NCBI GenBank assembly: GCA_964551015.1
Contig: CAZKBP010000036.1
Location: 1-61,437, forward strand
Source: CAZKBP01 sp964551015
GTDB taxonomy: Bacteria > Bacteroidota > Bacteroidia > Cytophagales > Microscillaceae
Direction of reading: 5' to 3'
Length of the DNA stretch: 61,437 nucleotides
Shown here: piece after piece, positions 9,453 through 18,473 of the stretch
How the letters are laid out: every line of letters begins with the position of its first letter
Numbering within the stretch: the stretch's first letter is position 1
Notes under the pieces: generated by a model
Seen by the model: only the letters and a program-made list of their open reading frames with translations
The model's database searches: none
Told to the model about the DNA's origin: nothing
Position numbers and translations under genes: made by a program

Positions 9453-9803
9453 ATGGATCGAAAATCTATTGGAAAAAAAGGAGAGGACTGGGCACTGACT
9501 TATTTAGAGCAGAAGGGTTATCGCCTACAAGCGCGCAATTATCGCCATCGCCGGGGAGAAATTGATCTGATCGTGGAGAAGGAAAACCGGCTAATTTTTG
9601 TGGAAGTAAAATTACGAGCAGATGACCGTTTTGGCCTGCCCGAAGAAATGGTTAGCTCAGCCCAGCAAGCATTAATCATCCAAACGGCGGAGCACTATAT
9701 CTTAGAAAAGGATTGGCAAAAAGATATTCGCTTTGATATCATCGCCATTCTCCAAAAAGAAGACCAGCGAGAAATCCAACACTTTGAAGACGCCTTTTTT
9801 TGA
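9453..9803 (+). CDS. YraN family protein (UPF0102)
   Basis: This 116-residue protein has a restriction-endonuclease-like fold. The motif GEIDLI gives D38, and FVEVK gives E51 and K53, the PD-(D/E)XK signature of the family. The family is widely conserved and its cellular role is not settled. An in-frame TTG at 9408 would add 15 residues, but the ATG at 9453 gives the usual family length and N-terminus (short helix followed by G-x-x-GE). It lies divergently from the PagL-like gene. Confidence 0.88.
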   Translation: MDRKSIGKKGEDWALTYLEQKGYRLQARNYRHRRGEIDLIVEKENRLIFVEVKLRADDRFGLPEEMVSSAQQALIIQTAEHYILEKDWQKDIRFDIIAILQKEDQREIQHFEDAFF

Positions 9804-9815
9804 AAATAAGTAGTC

Positions 9816-9853
9816 AGCTTCCAGCACTCAGTATTATGGGAGTGCTGAAAGCT
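9816..9853. terminator. Stem-loop between convergent genes
   Basis: AGCTTCCAGCACTC at 9816-9829 pairs with GAGTGCTGAAAGCT at 9840-9853 with one mismatch and a 10-base loop. It lies between the convergent yraN and the membrane-protein gene. There is no clear T-tract on either side, so termination activity is uncertain. Confidence 0.5.
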
Positions 9854-9863
9854 AAAAACATAC

Positions 9864-10325
9864 TTAATTTAAGCCTCTAAACATTCTACCCGCTTGATCC
9901 CAAGGGATACGACTCAACACCAGCAGGATAGAAATCGTCGTGAAGATAGCCATATTGCGGTGTTTTTTCAGGGCAGCCACGGCCTTCTTGGCACGCGTGC
10001 GTCCGACCTGAGCCAGTACCACAGCAAGGATCATGGTTACCAAATGCTCTACTGCCCAGAAGCGCAAAGCACTGTTTTTCATCACGGCTCCCATGCCCGC
10101 GTCAAAGGCGCTCAACCCGACAGGGCTGTAGATAAAATACAAAATCAGCCCTAATACCAACTGCAAGTGCATAGAGGCAATGAAAAAAACAGCCAGGCGA
10201 TTGTCTGAAGCTGTGTAGCTTTTGCTTCCAAACCAGCCCATGAAAGAGCGGACAATGACCACAATTGCTAAAACTAAAACTACCCAGCGTAGCCAGGAAT
10301 GGATAAATAAAGTTCCGTTATACAT
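9864..10325 (-). CDS. Four-helix membrane protein, cytochrome b-like
   Basis: This 153-residue protein has four hydrophobic helices (about 13-30, 44-65, 88-107 and 124-140). Histidines near the helix ends (IHSWLRW at the N-terminus, MHLQL, EHLV) are spaced as in small b-type cytochromes. Similar proteins are common in Bacteroidota and are usually labelled cytochrome B without experimental support. No redox partner lies nearby. The start is ATG. Heme binding is inferred only from histidine placement. Confidence 0.6.
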   Translation of the reverse strand: MYNGTLFIHSWLRWVVLVLAIVVIVRSFMGWFGSKSYTASDNRLAVFFIASMHLQLVLGLILYFIYSPVGLSAFDAGMGAVMKNSALRFWAVEHLVTMILAVVLAQVGRTRAKKAVAALKKHRNMAIFTTISILLVLSRIPWDQAGRMFRGLN

Positions 10326-10451
10326 TTTACGATATGATTTTCTTTTAAATAAAATCTTAATCAGATGCTATGAGAACTCCATTTATCGGCTGATTGTTAA
10401 ATGAATTGTTCTATTTGTAAACATCTGTGAATCTTTATAATCAAGTATCCC

Positions 10452-11171
10452 TTGTCTCAGAAAACCATTTACCTGCCAGAAATTGGCTCTGTAATTTTCA
10501 AAAAAAGTCAGAAAGCGCGTCGTCTGAATATTCGTATTAAGCCATTTGGGGGCGTGATTGTCTCTTTTCCAGCCCGTTATACCTATCAACAAGCCGAGGC
10601 GGTAGTTTTACAGAAAAAAGCTTGGATTCAGAAGCATCTGCCCAGAATTCAAGCCCTAGAAAATCAATACACCATTTTTGATGAAAGTACGCATTTTCAA
10701 ACTCGGCATCATCAATTACAAATTTTGCCTCATTCCTTGACTACTGTCAAAAGTAGAATCACTCGAGATCAAATTCAGTTTTATTACCCTCGCCATTTGG
10801 ATATAAAAGAAGAATCTTTACAAAAAGCAATCCGAGCCGCCATTGAGAAGGCTTGGCGAAAAGAGGCCAAAGCTTATCTGCCCCTGCGCTTGGCGGAGCT
10901 AGCCCAGCAATTTCATTTTCAGTATCAGAAAGTTAGCATCAAAAATACCCGCTCTCGGTGGGGGAGTTGCTCTGCTCAGAATAATATCAATCTGAACCTA
11001 CATTTGATGCGCTTACCCGATGAACTGATTGACTACGTGCTGTTGCATGAGCTTTGCCACACCGTGGAGAAGAACCACGGGAAAAAATTTTGGGCCTTAC
11101 TAGATCAAGTTTCTGGGAATGCACGAGGCTTGGATAAGCAACTCTCTCATTACCACATTGGAATTTATTAA
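10452..11171 (+). CDS. YgjP-type zinc metallopeptidase (DUF45)
   Basis: This 239-residue protein carries HELCH at 199-203 and a third ligand histidine at 209, the zinc site of the YgjP/SprT-like family. TRSRWGSCS (residues 166-174) is the other family hallmark. The N-terminal third is a beta-rich segment typical of the family. The only plausible initiator is TTG at 10452, because an in-frame stop lies at 10428-10430 and there is no ATG before the conserved core. The substrate is unknown. Confidence 0.85.
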   Translation: MSQKTIYLPEIGSVIFKKSQKARRLNIRIKPFGGVIVSFPARYTYQQAEAVVLQKKAWIQKHLPRIQALENQYTIFDESTHFQTRHHQLQILPHSLTTVKSRITRDQIQFYYPRHLDIKEESLQKAIRAAIEKAWRKEAKAYLPLRLAELAQQFHFQYQKVSIKNTRSRWGSCSAQNNINLNLHLMRLPDELIDYVLLHELCHTVEKNHGKKFWALLDQVSGNARGLDKQLSHYHIGIY

Positions 11172-11226
11172 GTATTTCGTAGCTCGAACACTTTCATTCG
11201 TTCTTACAAATATTGATTAATTTTCC

Positions 11227-11234
11227 TATCTTTG
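11227..11234 (+). promoter_or_regulatory. -7 box of the aspartase-TerB gene
   Basis: TATCTTTG matches the Bacteroidota -7 element TAnnTTTG. It overlaps the in-frame TTG at 11232, so the true translation start should lie downstream, which favours the ATG at 11262. No convincing -33 TTTG was found at the usual spacing. Confidence 0.45.
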
Positions 11235-11261
11235 GTGGCAAAACACCAAGACCCAAAATTA

Positions 11262-13166
11262 ATGAACCGCCTTGAATCTGATTCTCTGGGGACTTTGCCC
11301 ATCCCACAGGATGCCTATTATGGCATTCACACCGAAAGAGGCCGACAAAACTTTGCTGTTTCTGGGCAGAGTATTGGCCATTTTCCCAAGTTTATCCAAA
11401 GCCTCGTCCTTATCAAACAAGCCGCTGCCGCTGCCAATGCTGAGATTGGTGCGCTTTCTACCGAAATTGCCCAAGCCATTCGCTATGCGGGAGGAGATAT
11501 TTTAGAGGGAAGAATCAAGATGAGCCAATTTCCTGTGGATATTATTCAGGGAGGGGGCTTTGTTTCTACCCACATGAATATCAATGAGGTGCTAGCCCAC
11601 CGCGCTAATGAAATCATTACGGGCGAGAAGGGCTATGATTTTGTACATCCGAATAACCACGTAAACCGAGGGCAATCTACCAATGATGTCATTCCCTCGG
11701 CTCTCAAACTTACGCTGCATTTCTATGCCTTACACCTAATCGATAGTCTGCAGGTTTTAGAAGAAGCGATTGCTCAGAAGGTAGACGAATTCGAGGATGT
11801 AGTCAAGCTTTCGCGTACTTGTCTGCAAGACGCCGTGCCGATCACGCTGGGGCAGGAGTTTAGTGCTTATCTGGCTTTGATCCGTAGAGGAATTCGCAAA
11901 TTGGAAAAACAAGCCGACGCTTGCTTGGATATTCCCTTGGGAGCTACGGCTGTGGGCACGGGCTTAGGCTCGCGCAAAGGTTACGTGGAGGCTGTTTATC
12001 CTCACCTCCAACAGATTAGTGGCCTTACGGTCAGACGAGATGAGAATTTTTTTGATGGTCTGCAAAATGGCGATTTTTTTATAGAGTTTTCGGCCTGCCT
12101 CAAAGCGATTGCCACGGGACTCTCTAAAATGGCTACGGATTTGAGAATATTATCCAGTGGGAACCGTACGGGCATGCGAGAAATTGTCTTACCGCCTGTA
12201 CAAGCAGGTTCATCGATTATGCCGGGTAAAATTAATCCTTCTTTCCCCGAACTCATTAATCAAATCGCTTATCAGGTGTGTGGGAATGACCTGAGCGTGA
12301 GCATGGCCGTAGAAGGAGCAGAACTGGACTTGAATATTTGGGATTCTATTATTGCCAAATGCTTGTTTGAGTCTTGCGAATTGATGACCCGAAGCATTAA
12401 CCTTTTTGCTACTAAATGTGTACGAGGAATCGTGGCCAATCGGGAAGAATGCAAAAGACAAGCGGAAAGTACGCTTTCTCTGGCCGTGGTCATCTCGATG
12501 GTGTATGGCTACGAAACTGGCGTAAAAGTCGCCAAATACGCGCATCAACAGAACCTAACCATCAAAGAGGCCGCCATTGCCTTGGAAATCCTTTCCCCTG
12601 AAATGGCCGAGGAACTGCTGGACACGCATATGCTCACCGATGCAGATCGCAGTGTGGAAATCATTAGCCGAATGGCCGAAAAACAAAAAGCCCAAACCAA
12701 AGAGCTGATTCAAGGTATCCCCTTGGCTACCCGTCAGAAGATATTTGATGTGATGCTCCGCATGACCTGGGCCGATGAAGTACTTACCACGGAGGAGGAA
12801 TCCGTGATGAAGGTGATCGCCGAAGCCTTACAGTTAGATACGATTTTGAGCCAAATTAGCGAGGGCGGACTGAGCACGCCTCCTCCGCAAGAGTTTAGCC
12901 ATTTGACACATCAAGATCAGGAACTGACCTATATCTGTGCCGCCTGGCTTTCGGAAGTAGATGATGACATCGCCGAGCAAGAGTTGGCCTTGTTGGAAGA
13001 AATTCGGGAGCAACTGGGCATTCATCCGCAACGTGCCCAGGAACTCGGGGAAGAGGTGCACCGGATTCGGCAAGAGAAGGCAGAGCTTGTACCCCAATGG
13101 GAAGAATCACCTTGGTGGGAAGAGTTTGAGCGATTGCTTTTGCAAGCCATGCGGATTGTTTGTTGA
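11262..13166 (+). CDS. aspA: Aspartate ammonia-lyase with C-terminal TerB-like domain
   Basis: Residues 1 to about 475 are a full aspartase/fumarase-superfamily lyase that would convert L-aspartate to fumarate plus ammonia. The signature GSSIMPGKINP is at 316-326, on the flexible catalytic serine loop. E. coli AspA is 478 residues, and this protein is 634. Residues from about 485 form a helical extension containing WADEVLTTEE and SEVDDDIAEQE. These acidic paired helices resemble the two halves of a TerB/DjlA-type domain. The start ATG is chosen because the upstream TTG lies inside the promoter box. Aspartase rather than fumarase is favoured by overall similarity, but the two are close. Confidence 0.85.
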   Translation: MNRLESDSLGTLPIPQDAYYGIHTERGRQNFAVSGQSIGHFPKFIQSLVLIKQAAAAANAEIGALSTEIAQAIRYAGGDILEGRIKMSQFPVDIIQGGGFVSTHMNINEVLAHRANEIITGEKGYDFVHPNNHVNRGQSTNDVIPSALKLTLHFYALHLIDSLQVLEEAIAQKVDEFEDVVKLSRTCLQDAVPITLGQEFSAYLALIRRGIRKLEKQADACLDIPLGATAVGTGLGSRKGYVEAVYPHLQQISGLTVRRDENFFDGLQNGDFFIEFSACLKAIATGLSKMATDLRILSSGNRTGMREIVLPPVQAGSSIMPGKINPSFPELINQIAYQVCGNDLSVSMAVEGAELDLNIWDSIIAKCLFESCELMTRSINLFATKCVRGIVANREECKRQAESTLSLAVVISMVYGYETGVKVAKYAHQQNLTIKEAAIALEILSPEMAEELLDTHMLTDADRSVEIISRMAEKQKAQTKELIQGIPLATRQKIFDVMLRMTWADEVLTTEEESVMKVIAEALQLDTILSQISEGGLSTPPPQEFSHLTHQDQELTYICAAWLSEVDDDIAEQELALLEEIREQLGIHPQRAQELGEEVHRIRQEKAELVPQWEESPWWEEFERLLLQAMRIVC

Positions 13167-13176
13167 GGCGAGTAGG

Positions 13177-13222
13177 GGTTCCTCGTGAACCATTGGGGCT
13201 GCGTTTTTCTTAGCTCAGCCCC
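13177..13222. terminator. Stem-loops between convergent genes
   Basis: GGTTC/GAACC (13177-13191) is followed by GGGGCTG at 13195-13201 pairing with CAGCCCC at 13216-13222, whose loop contains the T-run. They lie between the stop of the aspartase gene and the convergent phosphatase gene and probably serve as a shared terminator. Confidence 0.45.
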
Positions 13223-13257
13223 TCAATACTTCAAGCTGCAGCTTTGAGGTTACCGAG

Positions 13258-15687
13258 CTAAAGGCGAAAGCCCAGCCAAAGAATATCATCTCTTTGTGGT
13301 GTATCCGCCTGGTGGTCATCAAGGGCGGCCTCCAGCCTTCGGCACATTTCATCCAGAGAGCTGAAGGGGCGTTCGAGCAGGGCGATGAGGCGTTTTTTAC
13401 CAAAGCGTTTGCGCTTAAGATTACTTTGATCTACCAGCCCATCACTACCGGCAAAGACAATGCTTCCTCTTTTCAGAATTTTTTGTTGTTTGGTAAATTT
13501 CCTGCTTTCGTTTTGCTCTCCGCCTATCGATTTCCGAGTTCCTCCCAAAGTTTGTACTTGGTTTTCTCCCGGATTAATGTAATAAGCATCTTGTTTGGCT
13601 CCGGCAAAGGTCAGCATTACGCTGTCGTCGTTGAGGTATTGCCAAGTGATGACGGTGGCGTCCATGCCATTATTGTTGCCCGTTTGGCGTTGGCGCAAGA
13701 TGCTTTGCACTTCTAGGTGAAGTCGGGTGAGAATTTCCTCAGGTTCGGTAATCCGCCATACTTCAATGATTTTATCGAGTAAAGTATGCCCAATCAGCGT
13801 CATAAAAGCACCCGGTACTCCATGCCCGGTACAGTCAGCGGCGACGAGTACATTTTTATCACCGATCCGATTCAACCAGAAAAAATCTCCAGACACTACA
13901 TCTTTGGGGCGATAGATGAGCAAATAATCTTTAAATAAGCGTTCTAACTTTTCGTGGGCGGGTAAGATGGCCTGCTGAATGGTCATGGCCGAATTAATGC
14001 TACTCCGCATTTGACGATTGGAAGTATCTAGCTCTTGGTTTTTTTCCTCAATGAAATCCCTTTGGGAGAGAATTTCCTCTTGATTTTGGTAGAGTTCTTC
14101 GTTTTGGGTTTCGATTTCGGCCTTTTGTTCTTCAATTTGTAAATTTTTGTGCCTGAGTTTGCGCGCCGTACGCCGTGCATTGAATAAGCCGAGTGCGACC
14201 AACAAGAGCGTGACCAGTACTAAACCTATGATGGCGATTCCATATTGGCGCAGCGATTTTTCCTGATTGAGTTGTTTTTGCTGCAGTTCGGCTTGTTTTT
14301 CAGAGGCTTCACGCGCTTTCTGTTGTTTTTCTTTCTCGATGCGTTCATTCTCAGCCAGAAGTTTGAGGCGAGCCGCTTCTTCTTTTTGTTTTTCTACCAA
14401 AAGGCGATCACGCTCGGCACGCGCTTTTTGTTGGGTAATTTCTAATAATTGTTTCACTCGCTGTTTTTCGAGTTGCTGATTTCGGAGTTCGGTTTCTCTT
14501 AGATGTTGGTTTTGTTTGAGGAGAGCCAGTTCTTTTTCTTTGATCTGTAGGGCTTGTTCTTGTTTTTGGCGTTCCAGTTCAGATTGGCGAAGGGCGAGGG
14601 CTTGTTTTTCTTGGTCAGCCAGTAGGGTTTTGAGTTCGTTTTCTTTTTTTTCAAAATTAATCTGTTCTTGAAGGATTTTCTGTTGCGTGCTTCGTTCCTG
14701 CTCACTGCGTTTTTCTTTAAGATTTTGATAACGCTTGAGATAATTGCGAGATTCCACGAAATTGCCTTCTTGTTGATAGGCATCCGCCAAGATACGATAA
14801 CTATTCAGAAGTACTTCTTCGGCTTCAATGGGTTCAGCGAGTCGGAGAGCCTTGAGGGCATTGCTAATGGCACGGTCATTACGACCGCTCACGTAGTAAT
14901 TAGCTGCTATGTAGTTATGAGTTTGCGCTACCTCCCTGATTTGTCCCTGTTTCTCGTAGATTTCCAGGGCTTCGTTAAAACGTTGATTAGACTCATTAAA
15001 TACCCGCATATGCGCCAGTGTAACGCCCGTATTGATCAAGATAACCGCCTGCTCCGCTTCACTCTCTGAGGCATCATTGAGGGATTTTCCCAGCGCCAAA
15101 GCTCGTAGGTAAGTATCCAGAGAAGTTTGTTCTTGATTTAACTGATGATAGAGCAGCCCCATGTCATTGTAGGTTTTGATCTGCTCGAGATGGTTTTTGT
15201 GTTCTTGATGAATGAGAAGAATTTGCTCTTGGTAGCCCAAAGCTTCTTGGTATTTTTTAGCTCCCTGTGCCAGAAAGGCGAGTGCCTGCAGGGCTTGGAT
15301 TTGACCAGACTGATTTTGCAACTGACGATGAAGAGTCAAGACTGCTTGATAATGTTTCTTAGCTCCCGCGTAGCGATTTTGTAGTAAGTAGCCATAAGCC
15401 AGTGCCTCGTGAGTTTTGGTTAGTTGCTCTTTGGGTACATTTTCCTGCTTCTCTAGTTGCAAAGCTTTTTCGTAGTACTCGATGGCCTTTGCGTATCCTT
15501 GTTTGCTCTGATAATAGGTGCCAATCTGCTTGAGGGTACTGATTTGCTCTGCGGGCTGCGTAGCTTTTTCGTATTGATCCAACAAATCGGATAAATCTTG
15601 TGCTCCTGCTATCCATCCCTGGCATAGTAGATAAAAGCAACATATGTATTTAGGGAAAATCTTCCTCATCTTCATACCTTGGTACAT
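13258..15687 (-). CDS. TPR / coiled-coil / SpoIIE-type PP2C phosphatase, membrane-anchored
   Basis: This 809-residue protein starts with a signal peptide and then TPR repeats (about 30-330, periplasmic). A long Q/E/K-rich coiled coil reaches to about 475, with one transmembrane helix at about 482-502 and a second short coiled coil after it. A cytoplasmic SpoIIE/RsbU phosphatase domain fills about 600-809. The metal sites are visible as SGDFFW, ADCTGHGVPGAFMT and SDGLVDQ. Such proteins dephosphorylate serine/threonine of partner-switch proteins. The ATG overlaps the stop of the upstream TonB receptor gene as TAATG, indicating translational coupling. The partner is unknown. A SiaC homologue at 41592 is one candidate by family logic only. 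Confidence 0.88.
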   Translation of the reverse strand: MYQGMKMRKIFPKYICCFYLLCQGWIAGAQDLSDLLDQYEKATQPAEQISTLKQIGTYYQSKQGYAKAIEYYEKALQLEKQENVPKEQLTKTHEALAYGYLLQNRYAGAKKHYQAVLTLHRQLQNQSGQIQALQALAFLAQGAKKYQEALGYQEQILLIHQEHKNHLEQIKTYNDMGLLYHQLNQEQTSLDTYLRALALGKSLNDASESEAEQAVILINTGVTLAHMRVFNESNQRFNEALEIYEKQGQIREVAQTHNYIAANYYVSGRNDRAISNALKALRLAEPIEAEEVLLNSYRILADAYQQEGNFVESRNYLKRYQNLKEKRSEQERSTQQKILQEQINFEKKENELKTLLADQEKQALALRQSELERQKQEQALQIKEKELALLKQNQHLRETELRNQQLEKQRVKQLLEITQQKARAERDRLLVEKQKEEAARLKLLAENERIEKEKQQKAREASEKQAELQQKQLNQEKSLRQYGIAIIGLVLVTLLLVALGLFNARRTARKLRHKNLQIEEQKAEIETQNEELYQNQEEILSQRDFIEEKNQELDTSNRQMRSSINSAMTIQQAILPAHEKLERLFKDYLLIYRPKDVVSGDFFWLNRIGDKNVLVAADCTGHGVPGAFMTLIGHTLLDKIIEVWRITEPEEILTRLHLEVQSILRQRQTGNNNGMDATVITWQYLNDDSVMLTFAGAKQDAYYINPGENQVQTLGGTRKSIGGEQNESRKFTKQQKILKRGSIVFAGSDGLVDQSNLKRKRFGKKRLIALLERPFSSLDEMCRRLEAALDDHQADTPQRDDILWLGFRL

Positions 15688-17921
15688 TAAAAAGTATATT
15701 GAAAACCTCCTAAAATACTCCTTTGTGTAGGATCGGTAAAATAATACTCGTAAGGATCAGCATTGCTCAAATTGCGAATATTGGCGTAAATACTAAGCGC
15801 CTGAATGGGCTGGTAGGTTAATTTGAGATTCACCAATAACTTACTCACGATCTCGGCTACCGTAGCCGGACGCCCTAAGAAAGCATCCGAGGCATGGGTG
15901 ATTTCGTGCTCTCCAAAATAATAGCCATTCAGATTGATATTAAACACAGATTTAAACCGATAATTCACATAAAACCCGCCGTAGAAACGAGGAGTACCCG
16001 TGTAATCATCCACATCGGTCTGATTGAAAAGGTTAAAAACCGGATCAACCTGAGGCGTTACATCATAAGGAGAAACGTTGCTCAACTGTGTGCGCTGCCA
16101 AGTGAGAAATCCACGAAAACGCAAATTAGCGAGTGGCTGATAACTGAGTGCCAAGGTGATGCCTTGTTGCTCGGCTTCTAAATCCACGTTCGTCTGCTCA
16201 AAAGTGGGACTTATCACAACCGCGGGGCTTCCCTGCACCAGAATTGTATCAACAGGCTGATCTAAAATGATTTTATTGAAGTCCTTTCCGGTTGACCAAA
16301 AACCTTCCACATCTACAAATAGCTTTTCATTCGGCTGATAACGATAGCCGATCTCCACACTTCCCGACCGCATCAAGTCTAACTCGGCATTACCAATTGC
16401 ACGGGTGGCGGTGAATACTCCCGGAGCTAATTGCCGAAAACTATCCCGAAAATCCGCGTAAACTTCCGTAAAAGTAGCACCCCGGTAAGAACGAGCATAA
16501 ACTGCTCTCAGCAAATGCCTTTTATTGATTTTATAATTGATGGCAAATTGCCAAGCTGGATAATAGCGATCCGGAATGTTAAATTTATCTACACGACCCG
16601 CCGCAATGAAGCGGAACTTCTGCCAAGTGTAGTCAAAACGAAGCGAAGCGGCCAAGCTGTTGATCGCTTTTCTACCATTGAGCAAGCCCGATTGTAAAGT
16701 TGAATCGACTGTATTAAAATAATCAGTATCATCATAAACCGTACGACGGTAACTAAGACCAGGCTTTAAGCTGAAGTTTTGGAAAGCAAAGTTATAATCC
16801 GCCATCAAGTCCAGCACCTCAAAGTCAAACTTAGATCCTAATGCTTCTTTGCCCGGTTCCTGTTTACCCGCTAAATAAGCCACCTGAAAAGAACCATCTC
16901 TGATCTGATTCCGCAGATTCACATACCAGCTTTCCGAAAGCATTGTAGAATGTGGGGTATAGGTATTTTCGGCAAAAGGACGAATCGCCTGTGAATTCTC
17001 AAAGCCAGCCGAAAGTTCAAATCCCAAGTCTACCTTTGGACGATAAGCCAAAAATGTGTTAAAGCCATAACGATCAATGGCTAAATTTTCATCTGGGAAG
17101 GCATCTTGAAATCCTTCTAGTTCGTAGACATTGCCCGTCTGGAAGCTGGCAATGGTATCGGGTGCGGTTGTATAATTTTGCTCGAGCAGATCGTAAAATT
17201 CCGTACTGAAACGATCTCTTCGGGTCATATTCGCGGAAATAATCCCGTGAAATTGGGTTCCTACCGCGTAACCAGCCGCTGTGTTTAGCCTCAGGGTATT
17301 CTGATTTCCGTATTCGGCCTGTCCATTCAGATAAAGTCCCTCTCGTGTGGGTTGGCGCGTGATAATGTGAATCACTCCAGTAACCGCGTTGGTTCCATAG
17401 AGCGCGGCCACAGGTCCTCTGACTAGCTCTATTCTCTCAATGTCTTGAATATCAATGGGCAAAGCCTCCCAAAAAGTGCCTCCCGAAAAATAGTTATAAA
17501 TCGGGCGATAATCAATCATCACGAGGCTATTGCTGTTGTCCATGGAGTAAAAATTGGAGCCAGGGGGTACGTTGTTAAAGCCACGAATGTTAATATCATA
17601 ATTGCCATTGGAGGTTTCCCTCACCAAAACCCCGGGCAATAGCCGGAGGGCTTCCATAATACTGAGGCAACCCGCCTGCTCGATCTCTGCTCGGGTAATC
17701 ACCGAGGCAGCTACGGGTGCGTCAAAAATGTCTTCTGCTTTTTTGGAGGCACTGACGATTTCGTTGCCCTGCAGATTGCTGACGGGTAAGTCTAGGATGT
17801 CCTGTACGGGAGCCTGAGAGATATCCCTGAAGGGCAAAGAATCATTCTGTGCAGGAAGATAGGAAATAAAAAAACAGCTTATTCCTAATTTTATATATAA
17901 GTAGACGAATAGCTTTCTCAT
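15687..17921 (-). CDS. TonB-dependent outer-membrane receptor
   Basis: This protein (744 residues from the preferred ATG at 17921) has a signal peptide. A TonB-box/plug region starts near EIVSASKKAEDIF, with plug motifs DIERIELVRGP and GTNAVTGVIHIIT, and a 22-strand-type barrel ends in aromatic GGFQYTF. The family resembles colicin-I/BtuB-like receptors for siderophores, cobalamin or other ligands. No cobalamin riboswitch was seen upstream. The ORF extends ten codons further upstream, but those residues would precede the signal peptide. It is coupled by TAATG to the SpoIIE phosphatase, so the receptor may feed into signalling. Confidence 0.88.
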   Translation of the reverse strand: MRKLFVYLYIKLGISCFFISYLPAQNDSLPFRDISQAPVQDILDLPVSNLQGNEIVSASKKAEDIFDAPVAASVITRAEIEQAGCLSIMEALRLLPGVLVRETSNGNYDINIRGFNNVPPGSNFYSMDNSNSLVMIDYRPIYNYFSGGTFWEALPIDIQDIERIELVRGPVAALYGTNAVTGVIHIITRQPTREGLYLNGQAEYGNQNTLRLNTAAGYAVGTQFHGIISANMTRRDRFSTEFYDLLEQNYTTAPDTIASFQTGNVYELEGFQDAFPDENLAIDRYGFNTFLAYRPKVDLGFELSAGFENSQAIRPFAENTYTPHSTMLSESWYVNLRNQIRDGSFQVAYLAGKQEPGKEALGSKFDFEVLDLMADYNFAFQNFSLKPGLSYRRTVYDDTDYFNTVDSTLQSGLLNGRKAINSLAASLRFDYTWQKFRFIAAGRVDKFNIPDRYYPAWQFAINYKINKRHLLRAVYARSYRGATFTEVYADFRDSFRQLAPGVFTATRAIGNAELDLMRSGSVEIGYRYQPNEKLFVDVEGFWSTGKDFNKIILDQPVDTILVQGSPAVVISPTFEQTNVDLEAEQQGITLALSYQPLANLRFRGFLTWQRTQLSNVSPYDVTPQVDPVFNLFNQTDVDDYTGTPRFYGGFYVNYRFKSVFNINLNGYYFGEHEITHASDAFLGRPATVAEIVSKLLVNLKLTYQPIQALSIYANIRNLSNADPYEYYFTDPTQRSILGGFQYTF

Positions 17922-17951
17922 AGCAACACAATTTGCAGGACATAGGGGCAA

Positions 17952-18473
17952 AAAGGATGCACTAGCTTTGGCTAAGAATTGGATTTTGAGATCAAAACTT
18001 AGGTCAGTAACTTAAAATGCTTGATTTCGTTTTTCGGTAAATTCTCTGAGTAAAGCCAATGAAATTGAACCAATATCACCAAGGGCATTGCATCTCTGTT
18101 TGGCTAGTTCGCGCCCGAAGAGCGATAGGTTTGTCTTGGGAAAATGGTATGATAAAAGCTCAGAAAGTTCCGACAAACCACGTTGCCGATTTCGCTGAAT
18201 GCCCATCCGGCCAAAGCAAACATTTAATCAAAGGCCAGATTTTTTTTTGAAAAAAAGTGCGAATCAAACATCCCTATTTGATGAATTTCAAGCAATGCAA
18301 AAAATTGGCCTCGTGTTTATTGGGTAATTAGCCTCCAGCTAGTGAGGGATAATACGACAAATAGGGGCAAAAGCTTACATGACAGCCTTGAGAACACCAA
18401 ATCAGATGATCCAATCGGGGCAAATTTCAGATCGAGAAATTTAAGAAAACAAGCAAACGAAGATTGGAGGCGA
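17952..18473. other. Gene-poor gap, 522 bp
   Basis: Short open frames on both strands (18012-18250) have no recognisable motifs and overlap one another, so I do not call them. The 12-mer ATAGGGGCAAAA occurs near 17943 and again near 18361. The sequence has faint coding-like composition and may be a decayed gene, but nothing supports a specific identity. Confidence 0.4.

Noticed and set aside
17922..18010. Cobalamin riboswitch upstream of the TonB receptor
   Set aside because: No B12-box-like sequence was seen in the leader.
18012..18250. Two overlapping short ORFs in the 522-bp gap
   Set aside because: Opposite strands, no motifs, low likelihood of coding.
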